Of a stretch of 47,383 bases of DNA, positions 29,101 to 35,287 are shown piece after piece. Source of the stretch: Nemertoderma westbladi. Taxonomy: Eukaryota > Xenacoelomorpha > Nemertodermatida > Nemertodermatidae. The DNA lies in the NCBI GenBank assembly GCA_032718475.1, contig JAUCBJ010004790.1, forward strand, positions 1-47,383. The letters run 5' to 3'. The notes under the pieces were generated by a model. It was not told the DNA's origin. It saw only the letters and a list, made by a program, of their open reading frames with translations, and made no database searches. The translations under genes and the position numbers were made by a program. The first letter of the stretch is position 1, and each line of letters opens with the position of its first letter.

Positions 29101-30474
29101 GGGATCCTGCGCCAACTCAGATCCCGTCACACTGGTCTACTGTAAGCAATTTATACAATAATTTTTATTAGCTGAAAGTTGAATGTTTATGTGTGAACCG
29201 GGACTTAGTTATTTGAAAGTTGATAGTTGAGTGTAGAAAGTAGAAAGCTCATGTGTGACCTTGGCCTTATACAGGTAGAGTTGTCTGTGGATTTTATCTG
29301 AGGAATATAAGCATGTTTGCTAACTCCTTTTGCTGTTTATATGTTGTTAGGAATTTTTATGTAAATCATATTAAAGCAACTTATATACCATATATTTAAA
29401 CCATTATTGTTTCACAAATTTTGATTTGATTTTATCTATCAATGGTTACCAGTATAGGCATACATACTCACTTACTGATGGAGTTGTCTCGGGATTTGCT
29501 CTTTCAATCGACTTTAGACCGGAATCTTTGTCGAAGTCACTAACTGCCATATAATCGTACACCTCGCTAGGAATGAGATCAGTCTCTGCTACATCCTCTG
29601 CATATTGGTCGTTTAACTGACAGGAAGATGTTCCTTTACCTTCCATCATAGGAGTTGCAACTTTTCGATAGTTGAACGATTTACATTTGGGATTCCTGTG
29701 TAGATTTCAATTATATAGTGTAATCTACCTCTATGATATATAACTAATACAGTATATATATGCTCAAGTTCTCTTATTCGATTCATTCTGACTTGTTTAC
29801 ATTACGGTGTGTACTGTACAGTACAGTTTACCTTGAATCTAATCCTAAACCAGTAACTACTCAAAAAACCCCGCTACCTGTACAGATCGGTATTTCACAT
29901 ACATAATTTAAATTACTCCTTTCTTACCAAACTGCCTCAAAAAGTCGCGATTCGGCAAAAAGTTGCCATTTGTTCGGCAAAAAAAGTTGTTATCTGCAAC
30001 ATGTTGCATTTTGGCAACAGTCAGCGACTCGGCAAAAATATGGCGTTTCGGTGAAAGGTTGCGTTTATATGCACTGCCCAACTGCCTGCACAGTTATTGA
30101 ACATAGATTACATCACAAACCAGTTGCGGTTGCAAGTTTGGGTGAGTTTACAACTTTGTCTACTTTGCTTCGTCAACTGTCACCTAGATTGTTCCACCCC
30201 AATTATGTCGTGTGATACACATTCCTACATACACATGTAGGTTGAGCGTTGAGGTTCATACTTGCCTGGTACACAATCCGCTGCATTTTATTCTAGAAAT
30301 TGAACCCATAACGTTGGCTATTATGTGGTGAATCAGCTGTTGGCTTTCATGTAATCCATTGGGGCCGTCGCCAAACGTTAGAGCTCTATGACAACTAGGG
30401 GTCCTGTTTTGGATTTCCTCACAATGTATTTGATATATGTACGTTAGTAGAAGGATTGTGATTGGTCGATACAT
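7924..30474 (-). CDS. Multi-exon gene: secreted or surface protein with PAN, TSP1-like, EGF, EGF and PLAT domains (3' end not found)
   Basis: Eight exons on the minus strand join in frame: 30266-30474, 29476-29695, 26776-26869, 23391-23576, 19284-19406, 17160-17282, 16361-16502 and 7924-8110 (1284 bases, 428 codons). Junction phases are 2, 0, 1, 1, 1, 1, 2, and every exon fits its neighbour. Seven donors are GT and one (exon 1) is GC in an AG|GCAAGT context; all acceptors are AG. The predicted order is signal peptide, PAN/apple, unknown Cys-bearing segment, TSP1-like, cbEGF, cbEGF, PLAT. PAN, TSP1 and EGF modules usually bind proteins or glycans outside the cell, and PLAT domains bind lipids or membrane proteins, so a secreted or cell-surface adhesion or receptor role is likely but inferred. 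The frame is open at the end of exon 8, so more exons are expected. I do not recognise a named orthologue. Confidence 0.75.
8351..8379. repeat. 29-bp near-perfect palindrome (14-bp arms)
   Basis: AACGCTGCAAAGTA, one C, then its exact reverse complement. A further AACGCTGCAAAG occurs at about 8396. Related AACGCT / CACTTTA arms occur in hairpin elements at 10582-10697 and 12248-12310. Confidence 0.85.
8763..9215. mobile_element. MITE-like element with 65-bp terminal inverted repeats
   Basis: Left arm 8763-8827 (starts CACGAAGTTGGCAGAGCC) and right arm 9151-9215 are reverse complements with two mismatches. The roughly 320-bp interior is non-coding. It includes two CCCTCTAGCGG motifs (about 8837 and 8984) and an (ACG)n tract (about 9117-9150) that abuts the right arm. 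No target duplication could be fixed. Confidence 0.75.
9117..9150. repeat. (ACG)n microsatellite
   Basis: ACG/ACA triplets immediately inside the right arm of the 8763-9215 element. Confidence 0.9.
9841..9926. repeat. 43-bp tandem duplication, two perfect copies
   Basis: The unit beginning AACCAACGAATGTATAAT and ending GAGACAGTT occurs twice with no spacer. Confidence 0.9.
10151..10179. repeat. 29-bp near-perfect palindrome (14-bp arms)
   Basis: CATGCTGCTTTATT, one C, then its exact reverse complement. It has the same size and 14-1-14 layout as the palindrome at 8351-8379 but a different sequence. Confidence 0.85.
10582..10697. mobile_element. Small hairpin (MITE-like) element
   Basis: The left arm GCACTTTACAGCGTTAAAGACC pairs imperfectly with the right arm GGGTCGTAACGCTGCTGC...GTGC. 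The centre is CCTCCCTCGCTGCGCTCGCTCGG. A related half (GACCCTTGT ... CCCTCGCCGCCCTCGCTCGG) is at about 32265-32305. Confidence 0.5.
11001..11062. repeat. 62-bp imperfect palindrome with GC-rich centre
   Basis: GCAAATTAACCT and its reverse complement AGGTTAATTTGC bound a partly paired interior with a CCGAGGCCGCAGGCCGAGG centre. It stands out against very AT-rich DNA. Confidence 0.75.
11568..11710. mobile_element. Small hairpin (MITE-like) element
   Basis: The outer arms TATTATATTGTGTAAAAT and ATTATACACAATATAATA are inverted, and inner arms (CCTTTATCTCACTTCGG with CCGGCGTGAAATAAAG) continue the pairing. No coding content. Confidence 0.55.
12059..12122 (-). repeat. tRNA-like SINE head
   Basis: On the minus strand TAGTGTAGGGG fits a polymerase III box A, and GGTTCGATTCT about 40 bases later fits box B. 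The cloverleaf is imperfect and no terminator is evident, so it is a SINE-type tRNA relic, not a tRNA gene. Confidence 0.45.
12248..12310. repeat. Hairpin of the CACTTTA/AACGCT family
   Basis: CACTTTAAAGC(TT)TTACGG pairs with CCGTAACGCTATAAAGTG across a short GC-containing centre. It lies just beyond the 3' end of the LINE A copy. Confidence 0.55.
12326..12613 (-). pseudogene. LINE A C-terminal domain
   Basis: 95 codons beginning [20 protein letters not shown] and containing [31 protein letters not shown] and [11 protein letters not shown], the conserved tail of RTE-like pol proteins. It is in a different frame from the reverse transcriptase upstream because of a frameshift at about 12669. 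Confidence 0.85.
12669..13742 (-). pseudogene. LINE A reverse transcriptase
   Basis: 357 codons cover the RT core: [18 protein letters not shown] (finger), [22 protein letters not shown] (motif A, first Asp), [18 protein letters not shown] (motif B), [12 protein letters not shown] (motif C with catalytic Asp pair) and FQYLGSWI (thumb start). It ends TLTKSL followed by a frameshift; the continuation [17 protein letters not shown] is in another frame. Catalytic residues are intact but the full-length protein is broken. Confidence 0.88.
13703..15172 (-). pseudogene. LINE A endonuclease and linker region
   Basis: An open frame of 489 codons carries an exonuclease-endonuclease-phosphatase fold. 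Visible motifs are [11 protein letters not shown] (catalytic Glu strand), [20 protein letters not shown] (Asp/Asn), LDYILIN and [11 protein letters not shown] (catalytic SDH). The linker follows, and the frame ends in [18 protein letters not shown] shortly before the reverse transcriptase fingers. The first strand of the endonuclease (usually RIATWNV-like) is missing, so nicking activity is unlikely. It nicks target DNA in intact relatives. A frameshift at 13703-13742 separates it from the next part. Confidence 0.85.
15216..16360. repeat. 52-bp minisatellite, about 22 units, starting at a splice donor
   Basis: The unit is ACGTGGTTACATAAACCAGC followed by AATCCTATGG, CTGCAGTACC and CAATCAATACTA. 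Variants carry CATGAACC, GATTTTACATG or CATT. On the gene's strand every unit starts GTTAGTATTGATTGGG, the same bases that follow exon 7, so the array begins exactly at 16360, the first intron base. The unit next to the exon is shortened by loss of the CTGCAGCCATAGG part. The other end runs into the truncated 5' end of the LINE A copy. Confidence 0.92.
16361..16502 (-). CDS. Host gene exon 7: N-terminal half of PLAT/LH2 domain
   Basis: The acceptor is CTATGCAG and the exon starts at phase 1. It encodes [18 protein letters not shown], then [12 protein letters not shown], then [12 protein letters not shown], the first strands of a PLAT domain as in polycystin-1-like, lipoxygenase-homology and LOXHD1 proteins. 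The donor GGAGC|GTTAGT leaves phase 2. Joined to exon 8 it reads KGAIDVFQF, restoring the PLAT strand. The first intron base is also the first base of a 52-bp minisatellite. Confidence 0.82.
16503..17159 (-). other. Intron 6 of the host gene, no embedded element recognised
   Basis: 657 bases between exons 6 and 7. An 89-codon plus-strand frame (16534-16803) lies antisense here and shows no recognisable domain. A 10-bp inverted pair ATTGCGTTTG / CAAACGCAAT (about 16627 and 16790) is present but not convincing as an element. Confidence 0.5.
17139..17581 (-). repeat. Duplicated segment, copy 1 (exon 6, flanks and LINE A relic)
   Basis: Exon 6 and about 300 bases upstream of it on the minus strand recur at 19263-19622, continuing at 22534-22597 after an inserted transposon. 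The segment carries a relic of the LINE A 3' end (17365-17470) and the block GAAGGGCAGGAGTAGTGCC. It preserves the empty site of the 2.9-kb TIR transposon. Confidence 0.85.
17160..17282 (-). CDS. Host gene exon 6: calcium-binding EGF domain (copy 1)
   Basis: Same sequence and splice signals as exon 5, 2124 bases away. The leftover G of exon 5 plus AC again gives Asp, so the tandem pair reads NCQ-D-DNEC across the junction, as in multi-cbEGF proteins. Its own leftover G joins CC of exon 7 to give Ala. Symmetric 1-1 exons can be gained without frame disruption. The perfect identity points to a very recent duplication, gene conversion, or an assembly duplicate. Confidence 0.83.
17721..18048. repeat. 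Direct repeat copy 1 within intron 5
   Basis: From GACAAAATGTCATATATTTT to GTATGTCGGTACATTAGA, repeated at 18904-19250 with small changes. The two copies bracket a dispersed repeat. Confidence 0.85.
18190..18885 (-). repeat. Dispersed repeat, possibly the 5' region of LINE family B
   Basis: Very similar to 46630-47290, which lies directly upstream of the LINE B pol on the minus strand. Shared blocks include GGTCATCAGGAAAGGGACTC, CTCTCTCCAGTAGGGGGTGA and GCTCTCGGGGCAAATACCAC. No pol sequence follows it here, which is unusual for a LINE (they normally lose the 5' end), so it may be an independent repeat. It ends in a TGACCTGACCTGA stretch. Confidence 0.6.
18904..19250. repeat. Direct repeat copy 2 within intron 5
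   Basis: Second copy of the 17721-18048 segment. It lies about 30 bases from the splice donor of exon 5 on its other side, so the repeat order is EGF-relic-B, insert, B-EGF-relic. Confidence 0.85.
19263..19622 (-). repeat. Duplicated segment, copy 2 (exon 5, flanks and LINE A relic)
   Basis: Second copy of the exon 6 segment, interrupted at 19622 by the TIR transposon and resuming at 22534-22597. Confidence 0.85.
19284..19406 (-). CDS. Host gene exon 5: calcium-binding EGF domain (copy 2)
   Basis: A 123-base, phase 1-1 exon encodes one complete EGF domain. It opens with DDNEC once the split Asp codon is counted, has six Cys with normal spacing ([29 protein letters not shown]), and carries the Cys-x-Asn-x4-Phe-x-Cys-x-Cys pattern linked to Asp/Asn beta-hydroxylation and calcium binding. 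The acceptor is AAATTTTAG and the donor AAG|GTAATT. By eye it is identical in all 123 bases to exon 6, and the flanking intron is also duplicated. Confidence 0.85.
19924..21750 (-). pseudogene. L2/CR1-like LINE fragment nested in the TIR transposon
   Basis: The minus strand encodes an RT fragment with [20 protein letters not shown] and [17 protein letters not shown], then [17 protein letters not shown]-like motif [15 protein letters not shown] (motif B), [13 protein letters not shown] (motif C, YADD at about 21175-21186), and the thumb and tail [14 protein letters not shown] and [12 protein letters not shown]. These are typical of the CR1/L2 group. Several stops and frameshifts break it, and the 5' half, including the endonuclease, is missing. 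The 3' UTR (minus strand, to 19924) has the AAGCGCTTAGAGC ... TAGCGCTATATAA block common in marine invertebrate L2-type tails and ends in (ATT)n. Confidence 0.8.
21785..21916. repeat. About 130-bp hairpin element
   Basis: AGCTAGCTAGTGATTTTGCA...TTAGCT and TAGCTAAACTTGTAAAATCA...CTAGCTAGCT are inverted copies about 70 bases apart. A MITE-like insertion, or the boundary of the nested LINE. Confidence 0.65.
22800..22960. repeat. Degenerate short tandem repeat
   Basis: Variants of CCCCGGTCAAAATATCCTAG followed by GAAATTATGCCCC recur four to five times with indels. Composition differs sharply from the flanks. Confidence 0.6.
22961..23390 (-). other. Rest of intron 4, no recognised feature
   Basis: AT-rich intron sequence up to the donor of exon 4. 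Two weakly similar blocks around AAAGGAGCAGGTTA (about 23067) and AAAGGAGCTGGTTA (about 23140) suggest an old local duplication. Confidence 0.4.
23391..23576 (-). CDS. Host gene exon 4: thrombospondin type 1-like module
   Basis: The acceptor TTTTTTGTTTCAG is excellent. The 186-base, phase 1-1 exon encodes [14 protein letters not shown] near its start, then [17 protein letters not shown] and PHCPLDY. The WSxW start, the Arg-x-Trp-x-x-Cys strand and the Cys-Leu-Gly pair resemble TSP1 repeats. It has four Cys where six are usual, and a Pro-rich insertion between the first and second. The donor TATG|GTTGGT is weak, but its leftover G joins AC of exon 5 to give the Asp that begins the cbEGF consensus, which supports it. 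A divergent TSP1 domain is the best reading; a different Trp/Cys module is possible. Confidence 0.65.
23884..23926 (-). ncRNA. Hammerhead ribozyme motif, copy 1
   Basis: On the minus strand: stem I strand ACCACG, core CUGAUGA, stem II GACC/GGUC with loop CAGUAA, core GAAA, stem III region CGCGUA, and stem I closing strand CGUGGU. Stem I is 6 perfect pairs and stem II 4. The predicted cleavage triplet GUA ends at the base opposite 23890. Stem III would be only two pairs (A-U, C-G) in a monomer, but ACGCGU is self-complementary, so two tandem copies can form a dimeric hammerhead with a 6-bp stem III, as described for newt, schistosome and Penelope-type hammerheads. Confidence 0.75.
23927..23984 (-). 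repeat. tRNA-like head, unit 1
   Basis: Minus strand: box A TGGCCTAGTGG and box B GGTTCGAATCC (23930-23940), with a plausible anticodon arm CUCGG / UCGAG around CUUCCACC. It lies directly 5' of the hammerhead and is a likely internal polymerase III promoter. There is no full acceptor stem, so it is not a functional tRNA. Confidence 0.7.
24205..24247 (-). ncRNA. Hammerhead ribozyme motif, copy 2
   Basis: All 43 bases appear the same as copy 1, 321 bases away. The spacing would release a unit-length RNA of 321 nt between the two cleavage sites if both cut. Confidence 0.75.
24248..24305 (-). repeat. tRNA-like head, unit 2
   Basis: Essentially the same sequence as unit 1; box B at 24251-24261. 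Confidence 0.7.
24618..24660 (-). ncRNA. Hammerhead ribozyme motif, copy 3
   Basis: Again the same 43 bases, 413 bases from copy 2. Its tRNA-like head is truncated in box B, so it is the 5'-most, broken unit of the array on the minus strand. Confidence 0.72.
24674..24815 (+). repeat. Inverted copy of the array tail block
   Basis: Reverse complement of the 92-base tail block and adjoining GATAGTAACAATGTGTTGGC segment of the array. The junction with the third unit creates a foldback. A further fragment of the same orientation is at 26251-26330. Confidence 0.8.
24816..26250. other. Intron 3 sequence without recognised genes
   Basis: AT-rich, with TTAGTGACACT-type short repeats at 25125-25215, a C-run at 26098-26111, and (AT)n at 26228-26244. 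No domain-bearing frame found. Confidence 0.4.
26251..26330 (+). repeat. Fragment of the array tail block
   Basis: Matches the inverted tail at 24718-24800 (GACCCCTAGATCACTTCC ... CATTGTTACTATCA). It ends in a small palindrome CTATCATAC TT GTATGATAG (26328-26345 region). Confidence 0.8.
26331..26562 (-). other. Segment open on both strands; minus strand has a Cys-rich stretch
   Basis: The minus strand encodes [20 protein letters not shown], which loosely resembles the Cys-rich C-terminal ectodomain motif of DEG/ENaC channels (C-x2-C...S-x-A). The plus strand is also open over the same bases. No good splice sites were seen. It could be a gene fragment carried in by a mobile element, or chance. 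Confidence 0.25.
26776..26869 (-). CDS. Host gene exon 3: short Cys-containing segment of unknown fold
   Basis: The acceptor is TTTTCCTCTTACAG, a strong polypyrimidine site. The exon opens at phase 0 with [20 protein letters not shown], then has one more Cys (AIYCAMEE) and an AAA-rich end. Two donors are possible: C|GTAGGT (phase 1, used here because exon 4 needs phase 1) and AG|GTAGTG (phase 2). I recognise no family. The three Cys and the acidic helix-like stretch suggest a small linker module between PAN and TSP1. Confidence 0.65.
27104..29269. mobile_element. 2.2-kb TIR element in intron 2
   Basis: The left end has GGTCACACATGAGCTTTC (27113-27130), exactly inverted at 29243-29260, and the match extends imperfectly both ways (ATAAGCCCG / ATAAGGCCAAG; AACTTTCAAC / TACTTTCTAC). 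A second diverged inverted copy of the end lies just inside the right end (29172-29206). No transposase was recognised. The interior contains a GC-rich patch (27708-27778) and a repeated ATAGGTGGTTT motif (28370-28790). Confidence 0.55.
29276..29475 (-). other. Intron 2 sequence next to exon 2
   Basis: No recognised features beyond the GTAAGTGAGT donor of exon 2 at 29475. Confidence 0.4.
29476..29695 (-). CDS. Host gene exon 2: rest of PAN/apple domain
   Basis: The acceptor is ATCTACACAG at 29705-29696. The exon starts with the last base of the split Arg codon and encodes [11 protein letters not shown], then [14 protein letters not shown], the conserved Cys-x-SFNY and Cys-x-LN strands of PAN domains. 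About 45 more residues, rich in Asp, Glu and Ser, lead to NPETTPS. The donor is CA|GTAAGTGAGT, the strongest in the gene, and leaves phase 0, matching exon 3. Length 220 bases. Confidence 0.82.
30266..30474 (-). CDS. Host gene exon 1: signal peptide and start of PAN/apple domain
   Basis: The ATG at 30474 is preceded in frame by a TAA at 30484-30486, so it is the first Met of its frame. The first 18 residues ([18 protein letters not shown]) form a short hydrophobic signal peptide. The exon then runs to KCSGLCT, the first Cys-x3-Cys of an apple/PAN fold, and ends with two bases of an Arg codon. The donor is AG followed by GCAAGT. Using this GC donor gives [12 protein letters not shown] across the junction, the classic PAN motif. 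The GT four bases further on would put exon 2 out of phase. A 12-codon upstream frame (30444-30482) overlaps the start codon. Confidence 0.8.
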
Positions 30475-30482
30475 AATGACAT
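30444..30482 (-). promoter_or_regulatory. Upstream open reading frame overlapping the host gene start
   Basis: An ATG 8 bases upstream of the main start opens a 12-codon frame that ends at 30444, inside exon 1 and out of frame with it. If the 5' UTR includes it, it could lower translation of the main frame. The transcription start is not known. Confidence 0.35.
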
Positions 30483-30486
30483 TTTA

Positions 30487-32345
30487 CAGTGTATTATATT
30501 GAAGTTTTCAATTGTAGTTATGGAATCCGTTGCATGAAAAATCATGGGTCCGTTTTATGTTAAAATATCTTCCAATGAAATTGAATGAAAAAACTCCATA
30601 TTTGCTTTGCATGCTCACAATAATGGTGCTTTCAAACATTCTCAAAGAATGTGCCTTAGGCATTTTACACTGAAATGACCATAAAATGGCCCTTTCTCAA
30701 TAACTGTCGTATATGAAAATTTATGTAAAGCAAATTGTTCAAATTTCAACGGAATCCGCCCACGTAATTGGCTGAAAAATAGAAAATTTAAGAAAATAAA
30801 ACATGAAACCGAGATAAATGCATTATTATAGTTATAGGTACAAAATTTACTTTATATATATATTTTTTAAATATCTATCTCAAAAATTGCACAAATTAGT
30901 AACAAAATTCACACTAATGATTTAACATAATCCACAAGACATTTAAACACATCTTTAATTTTGGTGCCTGTTATGTGGTGCCATGCAAATGGCCCTATTC
31001 GGTGAAAAATTGCAATTTAGTGCCCATTGCAAAAAAATTATGTCAAAATATCGCTCTAAATGATATGCATGTGTTGGTAAATATACCAAAGGGCTAACTT
31101 TGCAAGCTCTTTTTCCGCTATTATGCTAACTTTTCCAAAGTGCTAACTCGTGGTCCTTGCAATCTGAAACTTTGTCAAAACGTTTTTTAGACCATTTCCA
31201 ACAAGTTAGCATTTTACCACTTTTGCAGTCCAGTGTGTCATGTGTATGAAAAACTTGGCCCCCCTTAGCGGCATTATGGCAATTTGTACTTTTCAAACAC
31301 ACTTAAACACTCAAGAGTATCGAATGGCCAGAATGCTAATTTACAAACACACTTCTTAGACTTACATTCCATTTAAGTTGTACTAAGTGCTAAATTATTA
31401 TAAGACCGCAAATACCCTAATGTGCTAACGTGCTGAATGTTAATTGTGAATTCCCCTCCGTTTCGCGAATAGCCAATTGCACACTTATTACCTAATAATA
31501 AAAGCGTTTGCACAAACTCCTCGAGCGCTAAAGTCTTAACTCTTACTTTTAGATAATCTTTGAAAGTACTCTATACCAAAGTCCTAACCCGATAACTATG
31601 TATTGTCATGGAAACGTAATGGTTTCTTACCTGGACATCCATACAATGTATTTCAATTTATTGTACAGGCAACATATTATTATGTAGTGAGTGTTTGCTG
31701 TGAAATGGAAAACCTAGATATTGACAATCGTTATTTCAAAATTCCTCCGGTCTAATTGTTGAGATACCCGAAATTGAGGTTCTAAATTTGTGAAATTATT
31801 AGTGAAACAATTTTGTGGTTATAAGATAAAACATTGTTTTTATGCAGAGTAATGCGTGGTTTTATTCCTCAAAGTTGCGTTTTCTTTTATAGCAGGTAAA
31901 TTGCAATAATTAGTGCATTATAGGCGTACATAAACGTGCGCTATTTTTATGAAAATTAACAACTTGACTTTGTTACATTATGTCCACTTCTCGATGTGGT
32001 GATATCCTCGTAACGCAGCACAGTAATAATCACTAATAAACTTCTATAACAAATATTGATAGTATTTCCCATTACTGATAACCATTGATTGTAGGCGAAG
32101 TGTAAGTTTAGTTGATGTACCAACTGCAATTAATTGCATAAAAAGGATATGAATTTCATTAATATTCCTAACCATTACAATATTAACGCTAATAATTAAG
32201 CATTCAGAACGCCCTTAAATTGACATAATTTAGGGCACTGTCAACGTTTATGAATGAATGACCCTTGTATGTTTATGGAAAAATCCCTCGCCGCCCTCGC
32301 TCGGTACATAAATCTGCTTATATGAAACTTTTCACACAATGATGT
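30487..32345. other. Region upstream of the host gene, no recognised gene
   Basis: AT-rich. It should contain the minus-strand promoter. A TATAATACA stretch about 25 bases before the ATG is too close to be a clear TATA box for this mRNA. A half copy of the 10582-10697 hairpin family (GACCCTTGT, CCCTCGCCGCCCTCGCTCGG) is at about 32262-32305. Confidence 0.35.
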
Positions 32346-33412
32346 TGTTAAAGCTTTTGCGGCTAAAATGTCCCCTTTATACACAATGCGCTGGTTACTC
32401 TAAACCTTAAAAACTCTTAAGAACTTTTATATTCTTTGAACTGATATAAACTTACTCCCTCCAGCGTTTATTCTAAGTATATAATTTTACTGTACACTCT
32501 GAGAGAAACTTAGCTGCTGAGATTACGAAATCACCAGCCATTGGACAGGATTCTCTTTGTCTTCATTTCTCTATGTTATTCACCGTCCAATCAGTATACT
32601 TTCCCCTCTACGTCACGCCATAGCCTGAATTACCGGATCCCTTGGTTACTGGTTGGTGGCATGGTTACTGATTCCTGATTGGAAGTTCTGACGGATTCCA
32701 TAGGTTCTACAGCATTCACTGTGATTCATGACTTGTTGGCTACTTCAGGCAAGAACATTACTGCAACCGTTCAGTGTGAGTGTTTTTACACTTCCTGACC
32801 TTTCACCCAGAAACGCCATCGGCTAGAGAGACACAGAACGCAAATCTATTAAATGTTTACATTTCTATTATACGAACACTTCTCATACATTTATATACTT
32901 TCACTGCAACACATCCTGACTTTCTGATATTGCCGCAACACCGCATTTTATACTGTTTTATGCTGTATGATATATTGCAATTTGTATCATATTGATTAAT
33001 GCTAACGTTGGAGAATACTTACGAATAACCGGTAGATCTCTTGGTTTTCATGATTTATTGAGGTAAGCGGAGGGGAATACTATTCACAATTGCCTAGCTC
33101 AAATAACAGTGGTTTGTATGAGTTTATGTTGTTTATAGTTCTCAATGTACAATGTACGTGAGTAAAGTTCTCCTTATATGCGAGTAAAATTGGTGACTGT
33201 TGGCAATTTAGCATGTTTCAGTACTATTGTCCATTGTGTGAGTGTGAACAATCAATAAATACATCCCTAAAGGACATCCAGTCTCCCACCTCCGGTGGGT
33301 CATAAGCAGCGCTAGACTGGCTTCAGCAGTGTTCATATTGGTACGTGCTGTCAGGTATTAATAGACATATAAATAAGCAGATTAAACTGCCAAAGGTCTA
33401 AATGCGCAAACA
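32346..33412 (+). repeat. LTR related to the solo LTR at 3435-4630; possible 5' LTR of the BEL/Pao element
   Basis: It starts TGTTAAAGCTTTTGCGGC and ends GCGCAAACA, like the solo LTR, with recognisable but diverged sequence along its length and no 15-bp minisatellite. The flanks (GATGT / TTAAT) do not match, as expected for the 5' LTR of a longer element. The BEL/Pao gag begins 1.9 kb downstream in the same direction. No matching 3' LTR was found after the integrase, so the link to BEL/Pao is inferred. Confidence 0.6.
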
Positions 33413-35287
33413 TTAATAGATTTATTCTTTTTATTGTTCCGTAGGACAATAAACCTGTACATTACTGGTCGAGCGGTAACATGTAGGCCTAGTGGTACTG
33501 GTCCGGTACCGTATAGCAGTATTAATTCTATTGTGATAATTATATATTGGTAGGTATCAGTAGTTAATCAGGGACTGCAGCCCTGGTTTTTAATTGAGAT
33601 TTTACTTATTTCTGTCAACTTTGTTTATCTGTAAGTGTAATATTGAGCAGAAGGTGTGTAATCCTGCTCAGATTGTAAAAGTAATTCGTTGGCTGAATGG
33701 TTGTCTGATTATTGTTGGGTTTGAAGTAGATTACGGTATTGTGGGTTATTTGTCCGATAAAGTGCTAGTTAGGTAGTGGGGGCATCCATGATTTAAGGTA
33801 AAACCTCCATTAAAGAATAAGTCATACCACGTAGTTTGGAACATGTACTAACTAAAAATAATTTCAGAAACTTCATCTACTGTAGTTTATTTTAGATTTG
33901 AATGGTGGTCTGTCAGTATTTCAGTTTGTGTTTCAGTTTTATTTAGATAATCTGTAAAGGTAGCATAATATTTATTATTCAGAGTTTATGCAAGTAATTT
34001 GCAACATTCATGTCCCTAAGTTTATTCCTGCAATAATTCTGCTAGTTGAATATACCATAATAGTTAAATTAACCCCAGTACTACTTCAGGACTGCTTGGC
34101 GTAGGACAGACTGGTGATTTCTTTAGCATCGGATGAATAAGACTAAATACTCTGGTTACTCCGGCAGATGCTGTGGTTCTTTTAGCTGTTCAAGTATTAT
34201 TTAACTGCAAGTTATATGTTGTACAAGTGTTAGTACCTAATTAGGGTTTAGAGTACAACACTTTCCTGAAATTTAATTTAGTGTGTATGCAGTATATTTT
34301 ATGTTGTATAGTGGTTAATAGGTCCGTTCGCGTAGGCTACGATAATTAAATTCTAGGTATAGGACACTCCGGGTATGTTTGTTTATAGTGTAGACTATAA
34401 GCCTTCAGACGGTGGTATCTCCTTATCTGGACAACCCGAATTATTGAATACTACTATATTGGTTTCAAAATTCCGTAAAACCTCTGTAAGAACCAGAAAT
34501 TCAAAGTTCTGGTTAGTAAAATTCTTGTTAAATTTTCCCTTAAAATTGTACGTGTAACTTGGTTTATTGTTTATTTAGAGATTGTATAATCTCAACCCGT
34601 CGTACATATTTAAGTAATTTAGTAGTGATAAGTAACTTAGTCAGTAGAAATTATTCTTATTTAGTGTCTATAAACTCTCCTTAAGGAGTGTCTACCATCC
34701 TTACTGTGACTTCTGAACTCAGAGACAATAATATCTGTCATTAATTAATTGTAATTTAATAACAACTTCTGACCGAGTAAGAATGATAATGTACTGTGTT
34801 TTATAATCCTCTGAACATCTGGATCAATATTGATTGAACCCGCTACGGGTATATATGTATATATATCAATTTATAAACTTTATTTCATCAGATTTAAAAC
34901 CCGTATGCCTGTTAGACCCAACTAAGTCATAGATGCTGAAGCTATTAGTTGACCTCAGCGCTAAGTAAAGGGAAACTAATTCCTACAACCTGACTGATCA
35001 GTTCAGTTATTGTTTAATTATTGATCGTACCGGTACTGACTGTACGCTGATTATATATTTATATAACTTAGGCTAAACGCATATATCAGTACACAGTGAG
35101 TGATATCAGTTTTATGTAATACTGTTATATATACCATATATTGTATACCGGTATTTAATACATTGTTATCTGTCTGTAATGTCTAGGTAGCAATATGTTA
35201 TATCTGTAAGACTGACAGTTAATACTGATTAGTGTTAAGCAAACTTAACTGTTGTTATAGTAATAGGTATTCAGTAAAGATCTTATA
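33413..35287 (+). other. Leader region between LTR and gag
   Basis: 1.9 kb of AT-rich non-coding sequence. TGG-starting candidates for a primer-binding site exist (for example at about 33464) but I could not match one to a tRNA 3' end. Another insertion may be hidden here. Confidence 0.35.

Noticed and set aside
29970-30215. 81-codon plus-strand frame with several Cys and His.
   Set aside because: It lies within intron 1 of the host gene on the opposite strand, in a stretch of TTCGGCAAAAA-type simple repeats, with no domain.
33460-33485. TGGTCGAGCGGTAACATG as a tRNA primer-binding site after the LTR.
   Set aside because: I could not match it to a specific tRNA 3' end, and it is 50 bases from the LTR end.
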